Positions 8,407-15,542 of a DNA stretch of 40,459 nt are shown here, piece after piece. Position 1 is the first letter of the stretch. Each line of letters starts with the position of its first letter. The stretch covers positions 1 to 40,459 of the forward strand of contig VXPE01000103.1 of assembly GCA_009839745.1 (NCBI GenBank), given 5' to 3'. The position numbers were made by a program, and so were the translations under genes. Under the pieces are notes generated by a model. That model did no database searches and had not been told where the DNA came from. It worked only from the letters and a program-made list of their open reading frames with translations. The stretch comes from Candidatus Poribacteria bacterium (GTDB taxonomy: Bacteria; Poribacteria; WGA-4E; WGA-3G).

Positions 8407-8659
8407 TAATCTTCATGTAACCGTGCCTTTTTTGTTTCAAACCGACGTTGTAAAATATTGCCCAAGTTCAATTTTTTGCATCAGAGCAATTGTTTTGCCC
8501 AGTTTAAACGTCTTATATAGATAATGGCGATACCATAGTGCTGTTCTGGAGGTCATTATGAAATTTCATAGCAAGAATCACAACGGCAATTTGGATACAA
8601 TCGCGATGTTTATCAGGGAACATGAACGTTTACTTCGATGCATCATCAAGACATACATT
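8407..8659 (+). repeat. 253-bp direct repeat, copy 2
   Basis: This is the second copy of 6156-6408. It ends at CATACATT and then runs straight into GAATAAGAGGAG, the sequence that in the first copy stands before lipoprotein A (7511-7522). The junction is therefore a duplication followed by deletion of most of the sigma gene and all of the membrane-protein gene. Confidence 0.95.
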
Positions 8660-8665
8660 GAATAA
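8558..8665 (+). pseudogene. 35-codon remnant of the sigma gene
   Basis: The first 34 sigma codons are kept in frame, with the original GGAGGT ribosome site, then one new codon (Glu) and TAA. One codon differs from the parent (K20 to R). Sigma regions 2 and 4 are lost, so no sigma activity is possible. Its stop overlaps the ribosome site of the next gene (ATG 8679), so it may act as a translated leader peptide coupled to lipoprotein B. Confidence 0.85.
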
Positions 8666-8678
8666 GAGGAGTTTCTCA

Positions 8679-9449
8679 ATGAAAAGCATCCTGTCTTTAC
8701 TCACATGCCTCCTTTGCATCTCCTTTATCCTCGGATGCACAGCAGTGGATAATCCGGTAGCCCAGGAAACCGATGAATCCCTGTTTCTATTGGTGGAAAA
8801 CGTTCCCCCCTCAGGCTATCCTGACGGGTGGGTAAAATTGACAGATGAAGATGTCTCAGAACTTATGAATCTGGAGATTCTCCCGAACTGGCACAATATG
8901 AACATCTCTCAAGAATGGAAAAACAAGTATACCCATGCCACACTCCTTAAACAATTTGGAGACATCCCGCAAGTCCGATTTATTATAGAGTTTGGACGGA
9001 ATCCAGGGTTTGAGATATCGCGTGAACTCTTTGTTGCTTATTTTCAAGTACACTACCATCTCTTTCCGACTGAAAACAATCGACGTGCGCTTGAAGAAGC
9101 TCGCAACATCGAAAATCAGCCACGCCCCAAACCTCCAGAAACAGAAATAAAAAGAGTACCAATCACCATAGAACTCGCCGAGGAAATACGTGCAGAACTC
9201 ATCAGGAAACACGGAAATATCCCACAAGTTCACACAGTTGCAAATTTTTACAAAAAAGTGGCACGAAATATATCTATAACATATGACGATTATCTTCCCT
9301 ATCTTGAAGCGCGGTCCCAGCTTGATCCTCAGAATGAACGCATTCGCCAGAAACTTGAAAAATATAAAAAGGCAAAAGTTGAAGGAGTCCCATTCCATCT
9401 TGTAGATGAAACAGGACGAATAATGCTGTTTATTTTCTCATCCCCTTGA
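8679..9449 (+). CDS. lipoprotein B, paralogue of lipoprotein A
   Basis: A 256-residue protein with a lipoprotein signal ending FILGC (Cys 20). Modules lie at about 82-147 and 166-236. The first is almost the same as in lipoprotein A; the second has diverged (HGNIPQV, then LEARSQLDP in place of the HLFP motif). The C-terminus adds about 20 residues ending FIFSSP. The ATG at 8679 with AAGAGGAG matches the start of lipoprotein A; the frame runs upstream to 8622 only through duplicated leader. It arose by tandem duplication and is expressed from the copied sigma leader. Function is unknown. Confidence 0.8.
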   Translation: MKSILSLLTCLLCISFILGCTAVDNPVAQETDESLFLLVENVPPSGYPDGWVKLTDEDVSELMNLEILPNWHNMNISQEWKNKYTHATLLKQFGDIPQVRFIIEFGRNPGFEISRELFVAYFQVHYHLFPTENNRRALEEARNIENQPRPKPPETEIKRVPITIELAEEIRAELIRKHGNIPQVHTVANFYKKVARNISITYDDYLPYLEARSQLDPQNERIRQKLEKYKKAKVEGVPFHLVDETGRIMLFIFSSP

Positions 9450-9558
9450 GAGGGATACGCTCTGATAATGGAGTTATATAGGTGAACATTCTCATCGAAA
9501 AACTTAACGGCTGGCAAACACCAGCGATTTTACACATAGATAACAAAAGGAGAACAAA

Positions 9559-9936
9559 ATGTTGAAAGAATTTTTTGGGGTTTTAAGCTTCCTAATGTTT
9601 GTATGTGCCTTTGCTGTTCCTTTATTGGTGCTGACGGACCCCGCAGTTGGCGATGATAACTACACAATCACTCAACCTTACACAGCGTATTATACTTGTC
9701 CCGATGGCACGCTTCTCTATACGAGGACAGGCACATCTTCAAATACATCAACGGTAAACCATCCTGCAGATATCCTTGAGGAGTATCTCCATTGCTATGA
9801 AGAACAATGGTGGCCTTTTGATACGGTATGTGAGACAGCGTATCGCTATGTGCATGCCTCTCACGGCATGACGTATGTCTATAATGCAAGTCGTGTGTAT
9901 TACTATTACGATGCCAGCCCGGAGGCGTGCCGTTAG
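9559..9936 (+). CDS. small secreted Tyr/Cys-rich protein
   Basis: A 125-residue protein with a hydrophobic N-terminal segment at about 8-26 that can serve as signal peptide. The mature part has five cysteines and many tyrosines, including a run of four near residues 114-117, suggesting disulfide bonds outside the cytoplasm. An AAAAGGAG ribosome site stands 7 bases before the ATG. It follows lipoprotein B after 109 bases and is closed by the terminator at 9987. I do not recognise the family. It may belong to the sigma regulon, by position only. Confidence 0.65.
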   Translation: MLKEFFGVLSFLMFVCAFAVPLLVLTDPAVGDDNYTITQPYTAYYTCPDGTLLYTRTGTSSNTSTVNHPADILEEYLHCYEEQWWPFDTVCETAYRYVHASHGMTYVYNASRVYYYYDASPEACR

Positions 9937-9986
9937 ACACATGTGTATCACGTTAAACATAGCGTTAAAGTTGATAGAGGTTGAAC

Positions 9987-10021
9987 AAAGAAGGGATACG
10001 GTGTAACCGTATCCCTTCTTT
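9987..10021. terminator. bidirectional terminator
   Basis: A perfect 15-bp stem, AAGAAGGGATACGGT (9988-10002) with ACCGTATCCCTTCTT (10006-10020), has the loop GTA and extends one more A-T pair. It separates two converging genes, the small secreted protein and dnaN, and has A/T-rich arm ends that give a U-run in both directions. Confidence 0.9.
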
Positions 10022-10042
10022 CATGGTAAGAACTCCCAGTTT

Positions 10043-11155
10043 TTATGCTGAAGCGGGATCCAGGCGCATGGGCATGATGAGCGAGACATAGTTATCGTCG
10101 CCTACCGGCTTCACAAGAACCGGGTTCAACTCACCTGAAAATTCCAGAGACAAGGACTCCGTTTCGATGTGAGCCAACGCCTCTATCAATAACCGAGCGT
10201 CGAAACCGATCCTGACGCTTCCAGTGCTTGACTCCACCGGCAGTGTTTCGTAGGCTTCCCCTAACTCTGGGGTCTTCGCAGAGACTTGAACCTGTTCAGG
10301 GTCGATTTCTAAGCAGATCGAATAGTTCTTCGGATTCGACAGGAGAGCGACCCGCCGCGTTGCACTTAAGATGCCTTCTTTTGGAACGACGGCTCTGCCT
10401 TCAGTCGATTCGGGAATGATTTTCTCGTATTTCGGGTAATCCCCCTCCACGAGCCGCGTCGTTAAGGTCGCGTTTCCATCGGTAAAGAGGATTTGGTTTT
10501 CAAAAACTGAGATGCTGACCTCTCCAGCATCAGCGAAGGTTCGCGTAATCTCGCGGACAGCTTTCAACGGAACGATGAATCCGTTGGCTTCTCCCGGTGA
10601 GGTGAGAGGCTCGCAGCGCGCCAATGCCAGGCGTTTACCATCCGTGGCGACTATCTCAGTGCCATGCTCCAGAAAATTGAAATAGAGTCCATTCAGGAAG
10701 TAACGCACCTCTTCTGTAGAGGCGGCAAACTCCGTTTTCTGAAGGACATCCCGTAAGGTCTCTCCGCCGATCTTCAAGGCTTCCCCTTCAACTGAAGGGA
10801 GTTGTGGGAATTCTTCATCCGGCAGTCCGATGATTTTGTAAACACCCTCCCCACAGGTAATCTCAACACGGTCGTTTGCTGTCGTTGCCAAGTGTATCGG
10901 TTTGTCCGCAGGTAACTCCTTAACAATATCTCCTAACTTCTTAGCGGAGACGGTGATTGCTCCTTCCTCTGTGATGGTCCCTTCAACCGCCATTCTAATG
11001 CCGACTTCCAGATCCGTTGCCATGCACTCAATCGTGCCGCCGGTGGCATTGATGAGGACATTTGAGAGGATTGGTAGGGTCGTCCGTCCACTTGCGACAC
11101 CTTGCAGGACCTGTAAGGCGTCTAAAAGATCATCCCTTTCAAAAGTTAATTCCAT
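10043..11155 (-). CDS. dnaN: DNA polymerase III beta subunit (sliding clamp)
   Basis: The 370-residue product is the three-domain clamp that holds DNA polymerase III on DNA. Recognisable segments include the opening MELTFERDDLLDAL, LPILSNVLI, AVDG-like EIVATDGKRLALARC near the domain 2 start, FLNGLYFNF and the C-terminal end NYVSLIMPMRLDP. Length is typical. GGAAGGAGAG precedes the ATG. dnaA, recF and gyrB are not adjacent, so dnaN stands apart from the classic origin cluster here. A promoter candidate lies about 265 bases upstream. Confidence 0.97.
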   Translation of the reverse strand: MELTFERDDLLDALQVLQGVASGRTTLPILSNVLINATGGTIECMATDLEVGIRMAVEGTITEEGAITVSAKKLGDIVKELPADKPIHLATTANDRVEITCGEGVYKIIGLPDEEFPQLPSVEGEALKIGGETLRDVLQKTEFAASTEEVRYFLNGLYFNFLEHGTEIVATDGKRLALARCEPLTSPGEANGFIVPLKAVREITRTFADAGEVSISVFENQILFTDGNATLTTRLVEGDYPKYEKIIPESTEGRAVVPKEGILSATRRVALLSNPKNYSICLEIDPEQVQVSAKTPELGEAYETLPVESSTGSVRIGFDARLLIEALAHIETESLSLEFSGELNPVLVKPVGDDNYVSLIMPMRLDPASA

Positions 11156-11401
11156 TCTAAACTCTCCTTCCTAAGTTATGACATAAAAAACATACGTAAA
11201 AGTCGATAGTTTTCTTTACTGATGCTCTGGATGGGGTCCCGTTTGAAATTTGGGGATAATCCCAGCCCTAATTTTTTGTTTGTATTGAATAGAATTGTGA
11301 TGGTGTCAGTAGTGAAACACGGGCATATCATTGTGCGAAAGCCGACCTGTCTCACGAATATTACAAAGAACATTCTCGGAATTTGATTTGCAAGAAAAAC
11401 C

Positions 11402-11430
11402 TTGACAAACTCCTATATTCAGTATAACAT
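11402..11430 (+). promoter_or_regulatory. forward promoter candidate
   Basis: A perfect TTGACA (11402-11407) precedes TAACAT (11425-11430) at 17 bases, or TATAAC (11423-11428) at 15. It points to the DUF6785 gene 200 bases on and overlaps a promoter on the other strand. Confidence 0.5.
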
Positions 11431-11448
11431 ATTTAACGAATATAGCAA
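11421..11448 (-). promoter_or_regulatory. reverse promoter candidate toward dnaN
   Basis: On the minus strand TTGCTA (11443-11448) precedes TATACT (11421-11426) at 16 bases. It shares its -10 bases with the forward promoter, so the two should compete for polymerase. Confidence 0.5.
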
Positions 11449-11629
11449 AGGAAAATTTTCAAACACGGGCTCGCACTTTGCATTTTTTGATAGAGCCGAT
11501 GCACGCTACAATGCCCTGTCTACTCTACAACTCAAGTTCTCCTAACCAAGGTATATATTAAAGCGGTTTAGTTTCGAGGTGTCGCGGTCGAGCAAGAAAT
11601 GAAATCGCTGCCGTTTTTCTCCTGAGAAT

Positions 11630-13561
11630 ATGCACACTACAGATTCGCACGCCTCGCAGACAATCGCAAAACGAGCAGTGCTGATTGGGGCTGTCTTGAT
11701 TATCGCGAATAGCTACTGGATAGCCTATGTCGAAATGATTTGGCATACCGCACATCTGACAACCGTCGCGATGTCCGTCAATGTCATGTTCGGCATTATA
11801 GCGATAACGTTTCTAAACATGATTGTGCGGCGTATCTTTCCACGCGCCGCCCTGCAGCCCCGGGATCTACTTGTCATTTTTAGTATGCTCGCCGTAGGGA
11901 GTGCTTTTTCAGGACATGATTGTATTCCGCGTTTAATGGGACTCATCCCGTATGCGTTTCGCTTTGCTACCCCCGAAAACGATTGGGAGGCACTCCTCTT
12001 TCATTATCTTCCCGAATGGCTTGTCGTGAAAGACCCGAAAGCCGTCAACGATTTCTATGAGGGTGAGGTCAACTTTTTTACAGAGGGTTATGTCCAGTAT
12101 TGGATCGTGCCGATTCTCGCTTGGTCGGTGGTTATTTTCCTGTTGATGTTAATCTTTTTGTGTTTGACCTCCCTGATTCGCAAGCAGTGGATAGAAAATG
12201 AGAAACTCGCGTATCCGATTATTCAAATTCCGCTTGAGATTACCACCAACCGGCGTATCTTCTCAAATCGCTTGCTCTGGCTCGGCTTCGGCATCGCCAT
12301 GGGCATCAACCTACTCAATGGGCTGCAGTTCTTCTACCCTATTCTCCCAGAGATCCCTGTTCGAAAATACGATCTCAATGTTTACTTCACGCAAAAACCC
12401 TGGAGCGCAATGGGTAGCACACCCCTCAGGTTTCATCCCTATATAATTGGCTTCTCCTTTATTTTGCCTTTGGATTTGGCGTTTTCGTGCACCTTTTTCT
12501 ATCTGCTGAAGAAAGTCCAGTTGCTCTTTGGAAGTGCTGTCGGGATTTCAGCGTTACCCGGCTATCCGTTTTTAGGAGAACAGGGTGCCGGGGCATTGCT
12601 GGCATTGCTTGCGATTGCCTGTTGGCATGCGCGGAAACATTTTGCAGATGTGTGGTCACAGGTCATCCGACCCGATCGCGCCGCCTCACGAACAGAGGCG
12701 ATCTCGCATCGCGCCGCCGTCATTACGTTGGGTATATGTCTGCTTCTGTTAGCGGTTTTTTGTGTCCGTAGTGGGATGACGCTATGGGCGTTTGCGATTT
12801 TTATCGGGGTCTATTTAATGATTGTGATGGGGTTAACCCGAATGCGTGCAGAATTGGGACCACCGATCCATGCGATTGGGTATCTGACCCCGCAGTATAT
12901 GATAATTTCACTGCTCGGCACGCGACGTTTGCGGGCGGGCAACCTAACAATGCTCTCGTTGATGAATTGGTTAAGTGGTGCAAGTTATGCCTCCTTTCGG
13001 ACACATCCGATGCCGGATCAGTTGGAGGCGTTTAAACTCGGAGAGCGCACGGGTATCCGAAATCGAACGATGTTTGGCGTATTAGTCATTGCAAGTCTTG
13101 TGGGTATCCTGTCGAGTCTGATTCTCTATCCGTATGCGATTTACAGTGAGGGGGTGGCTGCAGGCTCGGAGCAGATTCATGCCGGTGGTGCGGATACATA
13201 CAACTTCCTTTCTTCGTGGTTAGTGAATCCAAAACCGACGGATTGGCTGGCGACCTCGGTGCTCGGATTCGCCTTCGCTGTGAATGTGGGTATCATCTTT
13301 CTGCGTTCACGTTTTGTGTGGTGTCCGTTGCATCCCGCGGGATATGTTATCGGTGTCGCGCCGGGAACAACGGATGTCATCTGGTTTCCGCTATTTCTGG
13401 CGATGGTAGCAAAGTGGGTAATCTTGCGGCACGGCGGTATCAACGCCTATCGAAAGGCAGTGCCGTTCTTCATCGGATTGGTGTTAGGTGAAGCGTTGAT
13501 GGGGTGTTTTTGGCCCCTGTTAAGTCTTGTGTTGAGATCAGCAGTGTATAGTTGGATTTGA
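11630..13561 (+). CDS. DUF6785/DUF6784 (OPT-like) integral membrane protein
   Basis: The 643-residue protein is highly hydrophobic with about 13 to 15 membrane segments. It matches in layout the large DUF6785/DUF6784 proteins, distantly related to oligopeptide transporters and common in Poribacteria, Planctomycetes and Verrucomicrobia: an N-terminal region with SYW, a first long loop with SGHDCIPRLMGLIPY and FATPENDWE, then YFTQKPWSAMGSTP, and a C-terminal part with RMRAELGPPIHA and WGPL-like end FWPLLSLVLRSAVY. A transport role is inferred; no substrate is known. The ATG at 11630 lacks a strong ribosome site. It appears to be a single-gene unit, followed by a new promoter at 13603. Confidence 0.8.
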   Translation: MHTTDSHASQTIAKRAVLIGAVLIIANSYWIAYVEMIWHTAHLTTVAMSVNVMFGIIAITFLNMIVRRIFPRAALQPRDLLVIFSMLAVGSAFSGHDCIPRLMGLIPYAFRFATPENDWEALLFHYLPEWLVVKDPKAVNDFYEGEVNFFTEGYVQYWIVPILAWSVVIFLLMLIFLCLTSLIRKQWIENEKLAYPIIQIPLEITTNRRIFSNRLLWLGFGIAMGINLLNGLQFFYPILPEIPVRKYDLNVYFTQKPWSAMGSTPLRFHPYIIGFSFILPLDLAFSCTFFYLLKKVQLLFGSAVGISALPGYPFLGEQGAGALLALLAIACWHARKHFADVWSQVIRPDRAASRTEAISHRAAVITLGICLLLLAVFCVRSGMTLWAFAIFIGVYLMIVMGLTRMRAELGPPIHAIGYLTPQYMIISLLGTRRLRAGNLTMLSLMNWLSGASYASFRTHPMPDQLEAFKLGERTGIRNRTMFGVLVIASLVGILSSLILYPYAIYSEGVAAGSEQIHAGGADTYNFLSSWLVNPKPTDWLATSVLGFAFAVNVGIIFLRSRFVWCPLHPAGYVIGVAPGTTDVIWFPLFLAMVAKWVILRHGGINAYRKAVPFFIGLVLGEALMGCFWPLLSLVLRSAVYSWI

Positions 13562-13602
13562 GGGGCGTGTCGGAATCATAGCGAGTTTAATGCCAATTTT
13601 TC

Positions 13603-13631
13603 TTGACATTCGGAAATTTTTGTGCTACCAT
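13603..13631 (+). promoter_or_regulatory. promoter of the ABC exporter cluster
   Basis: TTGACA (13603-13608) and TACCAT (13626-13631) are separated by exactly 17 bases, 77 bases before the ATPase ATG. This also shows that the open frame extending up to 13603 is not the true gene start. Confidence 0.65.
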
Positions 13632-13707
13632 TTTAATAAATATATCCTATTTTTCAAACACATCGGTAACATCTTTTCTCGCCGATTGTTTCTACATTAT
13701 CAAGCGT

Positions 13708-14646
13708 ATGATCGAAGTTAGAGAACTCACAAAATCTTACGGTCCGACAGTTGCTGTCGACCACGTTTCATTTGACGCGCATGCCGGCGAGGTGTTAGGT
13801 TTCCTCGGTCCGAATGGGGCAGGAAAGACAACCACGATGCGTATTCTCACCTGTTATCTCTCTGCGGATGCAGGAAGTGCCACCGTTGCGGGATACGATG
13901 TCTTCGAGGAATCCGTCGAAGTCAGAAAACAGATAGGCTATCTCCCTGAAAGCGCGCCCCTTTATGCCGATATGGGAGTCATTGAATACCTCAATTTTAT
14001 GACGCAGGTGCGGAACCTTCCAAAAAGCCAACGGAAAGATCGGATTCGGGCGGTTATCGACATCTGTGGACTCGAGGACGTTATCCAAAAAGACATCGGT
14101 GAACTCTCAAAAGGCTATCGGCAGCGCGTCGGTCTGGCACAAAGCCTCATCCACGATCCACCTATCCTGATTTTAGATGAACCTACCTCTGGGTTAGACC
14201 CAAGCCAAATCATTGAGATCCGTAACTTAATCAAAAACATCGGGCAAGAGAAATTGGTGCTTTTTAGCACACACATTTTGCCTGAAGTCTCTGCTACCTG
14301 CAGCCGGATTCTAATCATCAACAACGGGAAGATTGTCGCAAACGGGACACCCGAAGAACTCTCCAGTCAAGCGAAAGGCGAAGAAATTGTGCATATCGCC
14401 ATCCGAGGTTCACAGGAATCCATTGAGGCACAACTCAACGAATTAGATTTTGTCTCACAGTGGAATCGTGTTGACACGGACAACGGTATCGTAGGGTATC
14501 AGATCCATGCCTCTCAGGGGAGCGATGCTGCCGAAGCACTTTTTCACGTGGTTGTGAAGAATGGATGGAGCCTTACAGAACTCCGTCAGGAATCCGTGGA
14601 TTTAGAGGATGTCTTCCTGAATTTGACAGACAAGGAACAGGCATAA
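13708..14646 (+). CDS. ABC transporter ATP-binding protein (GldA/CcmA type)
   Basis: A 312-residue ATPase of an ABC-2 type exporter. Walker A GPNGAGKT is at 34-41, the signature LSKGYRQR at 133-140, Walker B with ILILDEPTSGLD at 153-164, and the switch histidine in STHILPE near 190. The C-terminal 90 residues are the variable tail of GldA-like ATPases. The start at ATG 13708 places the ATP domain at the very N-terminus as usual; the longer frame would overlap the promoter. It heads a cluster with permease, GldG-like and DUF4340 proteins that would form one exporter complex at the inner membrane. Confidence 0.92.
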   Translation: MIEVRELTKSYGPTVAVDHVSFDAHAGEVLGFLGPNGAGKTTTMRILTCYLSADAGSATVAGYDVFEESVEVRKQIGYLPESAPLYADMGVIEYLNFMTQVRNLPKSQRKDRIRAVIDICGLEDVIQKDIGELSKGYRQRVGLAQSLIHDPPILILDEPTSGLDPSQIIEIRNLIKNIGQEKLVLFSTHILPEVSATCSRILIINNGKIVANGTPEELSSQAKGEEIVHIAIRGSQESIEAQLNELDFVSQWNRVDTDNGIVGYQIHASQGSDAAEALFHVVVKNGWSLTELRQESVDLEDVFLNLTDKEQA

Positions 14647-14647
14647 T

Positions 14648-14770
14648 TAGTTGTCAGTTGTCAGTTGTCAACCGTCGGTTAAGAGGTTTTCGTTTAACAA
14701 GGGAAATCCGCAGAAATGCCCAAGCAAAAACACCCTCTTGTAACCGATGACCGATAACCGATAACCACTC
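14648..14770. repeat. heptamer-flanked palindrome element, copy 2
   Basis: Three copies of the heptamer AGTTGTC (about 14650-14671) and a GGTTAAGAGG arm are mirrored by CCCTCTTGTAACC and CCGATGA/CCGATAA heptamers (about 14734-14766). The whole 159-bp gap between ATPase and permease genes is made of this element. Confidence 0.6.
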
Positions 14771-14805
14771 TCCTGATAACTAAGGATTTCCATATTTTAA
14801 AAATC

Positions 14806-15522
14806 ATGACGAACATTACAGCTATCCTTAAAAAGGAATTTAGAAGTTATTTCAATTCGCCCATCGCGTATATTTTCATCACATTTTTCCTCGGCATCTC
14901 TGCCTGGCTTTTCTTCAGAGGGTTTTTTCTCGTTAACCAAGCTGAAATGCGCGGTTTTTTCGGGTTAATGCCGTGGATTTTCCTGTTTTTCATCCCCGCT
15001 GTTACGATGAAACTCTGGGCTGAAGAAAAGAAACTCGGCACAGTCGAAATCCTGATGACGTTGCCACTTCGAGATTACGAAGTCGTCATCGGGAAATTCT
15101 TAGCGAGCTTTGCCCTTCTTACGGTAACAGTGTTACTCTCACTCGTTCTGCCGCTTTCGGTTATGTATTTGGGGAATCCAGATGGTGGGACGCTCATCGG
15201 GGGATACATCGGTCTCCTGCTGATGGGTGGGGCATATATATCCGTCGGGCTTTTCGCCTCAACGTTGACTGAAAATCAGATTATTGCGTTTATTTTTGGC
15301 ATCACTGCCTGTTTTGTGTTGCTGATCATCGGTGAGGACATTGTGCTTTTCAATGCCCCGAATTGGTTGTTCCCGATTTTCAGTTATCTGGGTCTCGGTG
15401 CCCATTACAGTAGTATTCTTCGAGGCGTTCTCGATTCCCGAGACATTATCTATTATCTGTCGCTCATCGGTTTTTTTCTCTATTTAAGCACATTGTCGGT
15501 TGAAAGCCGCAAATGGCGTTAA
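14806..15522 (+). CDS. ABC-2 type permease subunit (GldF-like)
   Basis: The 238-residue protein has six predicted membrane spans and the ABC-2 permease features KKEFRSYFNSPIAYIF at the N-terminus and EEKKLGTVEILMTLPLRDYEVVIGKF between spans 2 and 3, the segment that couples to the ATPase. It is the membrane partner of the upstream ATPase. The ATG at 14806 has only a distant AAGGAT. The GldG-like gene follows 20 bases downstream. In Bacteroidetes GldA, GldF and GldG form one transporter; the cargo of this copy is unknown. Confidence 0.9.
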   Translation: MTNITAILKKEFRSYFNSPIAYIFITFFLGISAWLFFRGFFLVNQAEMRGFFGLMPWIFLFFIPAVTMKLWAEEKKLGTVEILMTLPLRDYEVVIGKFLASFALLTVTVLLSLVLPLSVMYLGNPDGGTLIGGYIGLLLMGGAYISVGLFASTLTENQIIAFIFGITACFVLLIIGEDIVLFNAPNWLFPIFSYLGLGAHYSSILRGVLDSRDIIYYLSLIGFFLYLSTLSVESRKWR

Positions 15523-15542
15523 GGAAGGAGGAGACTGTTTTG

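Larger units (their letters stand above)
11156..11629. other. 474-bp intergenic region with divergent promoters
   Basis: No convincing gene lies here; a 65-codon minus-strand frame (11176-11373) lacks a ribosome site and family features. The region carries the two promoter candidates listed separately. One near-match to a DnaA box (TGGGGATAA around 11258) stands alone, so this is not a recognisable replication origin. Confidence 0.6.

Noticed and set aside
9505-9530. GCTGG/CCAGC hairpin before the small secreted protein
   Set aside because: Five base pairs with a loose loop and no T-run; too weak to call a terminator or switch.
11176-11373. 65-codon minus-strand frame upstream of dnaN
   Set aside because: No clear ribosome site, no recognisable domain, and low-complexity coding pattern. 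It most likely lies in the dnaN leader.
11156-11629. Replication origin beside dnaN
   Set aside because: dnaA is absent and only one imperfect DnaA box is seen; there is no AT-rich repeat block or box cluster.
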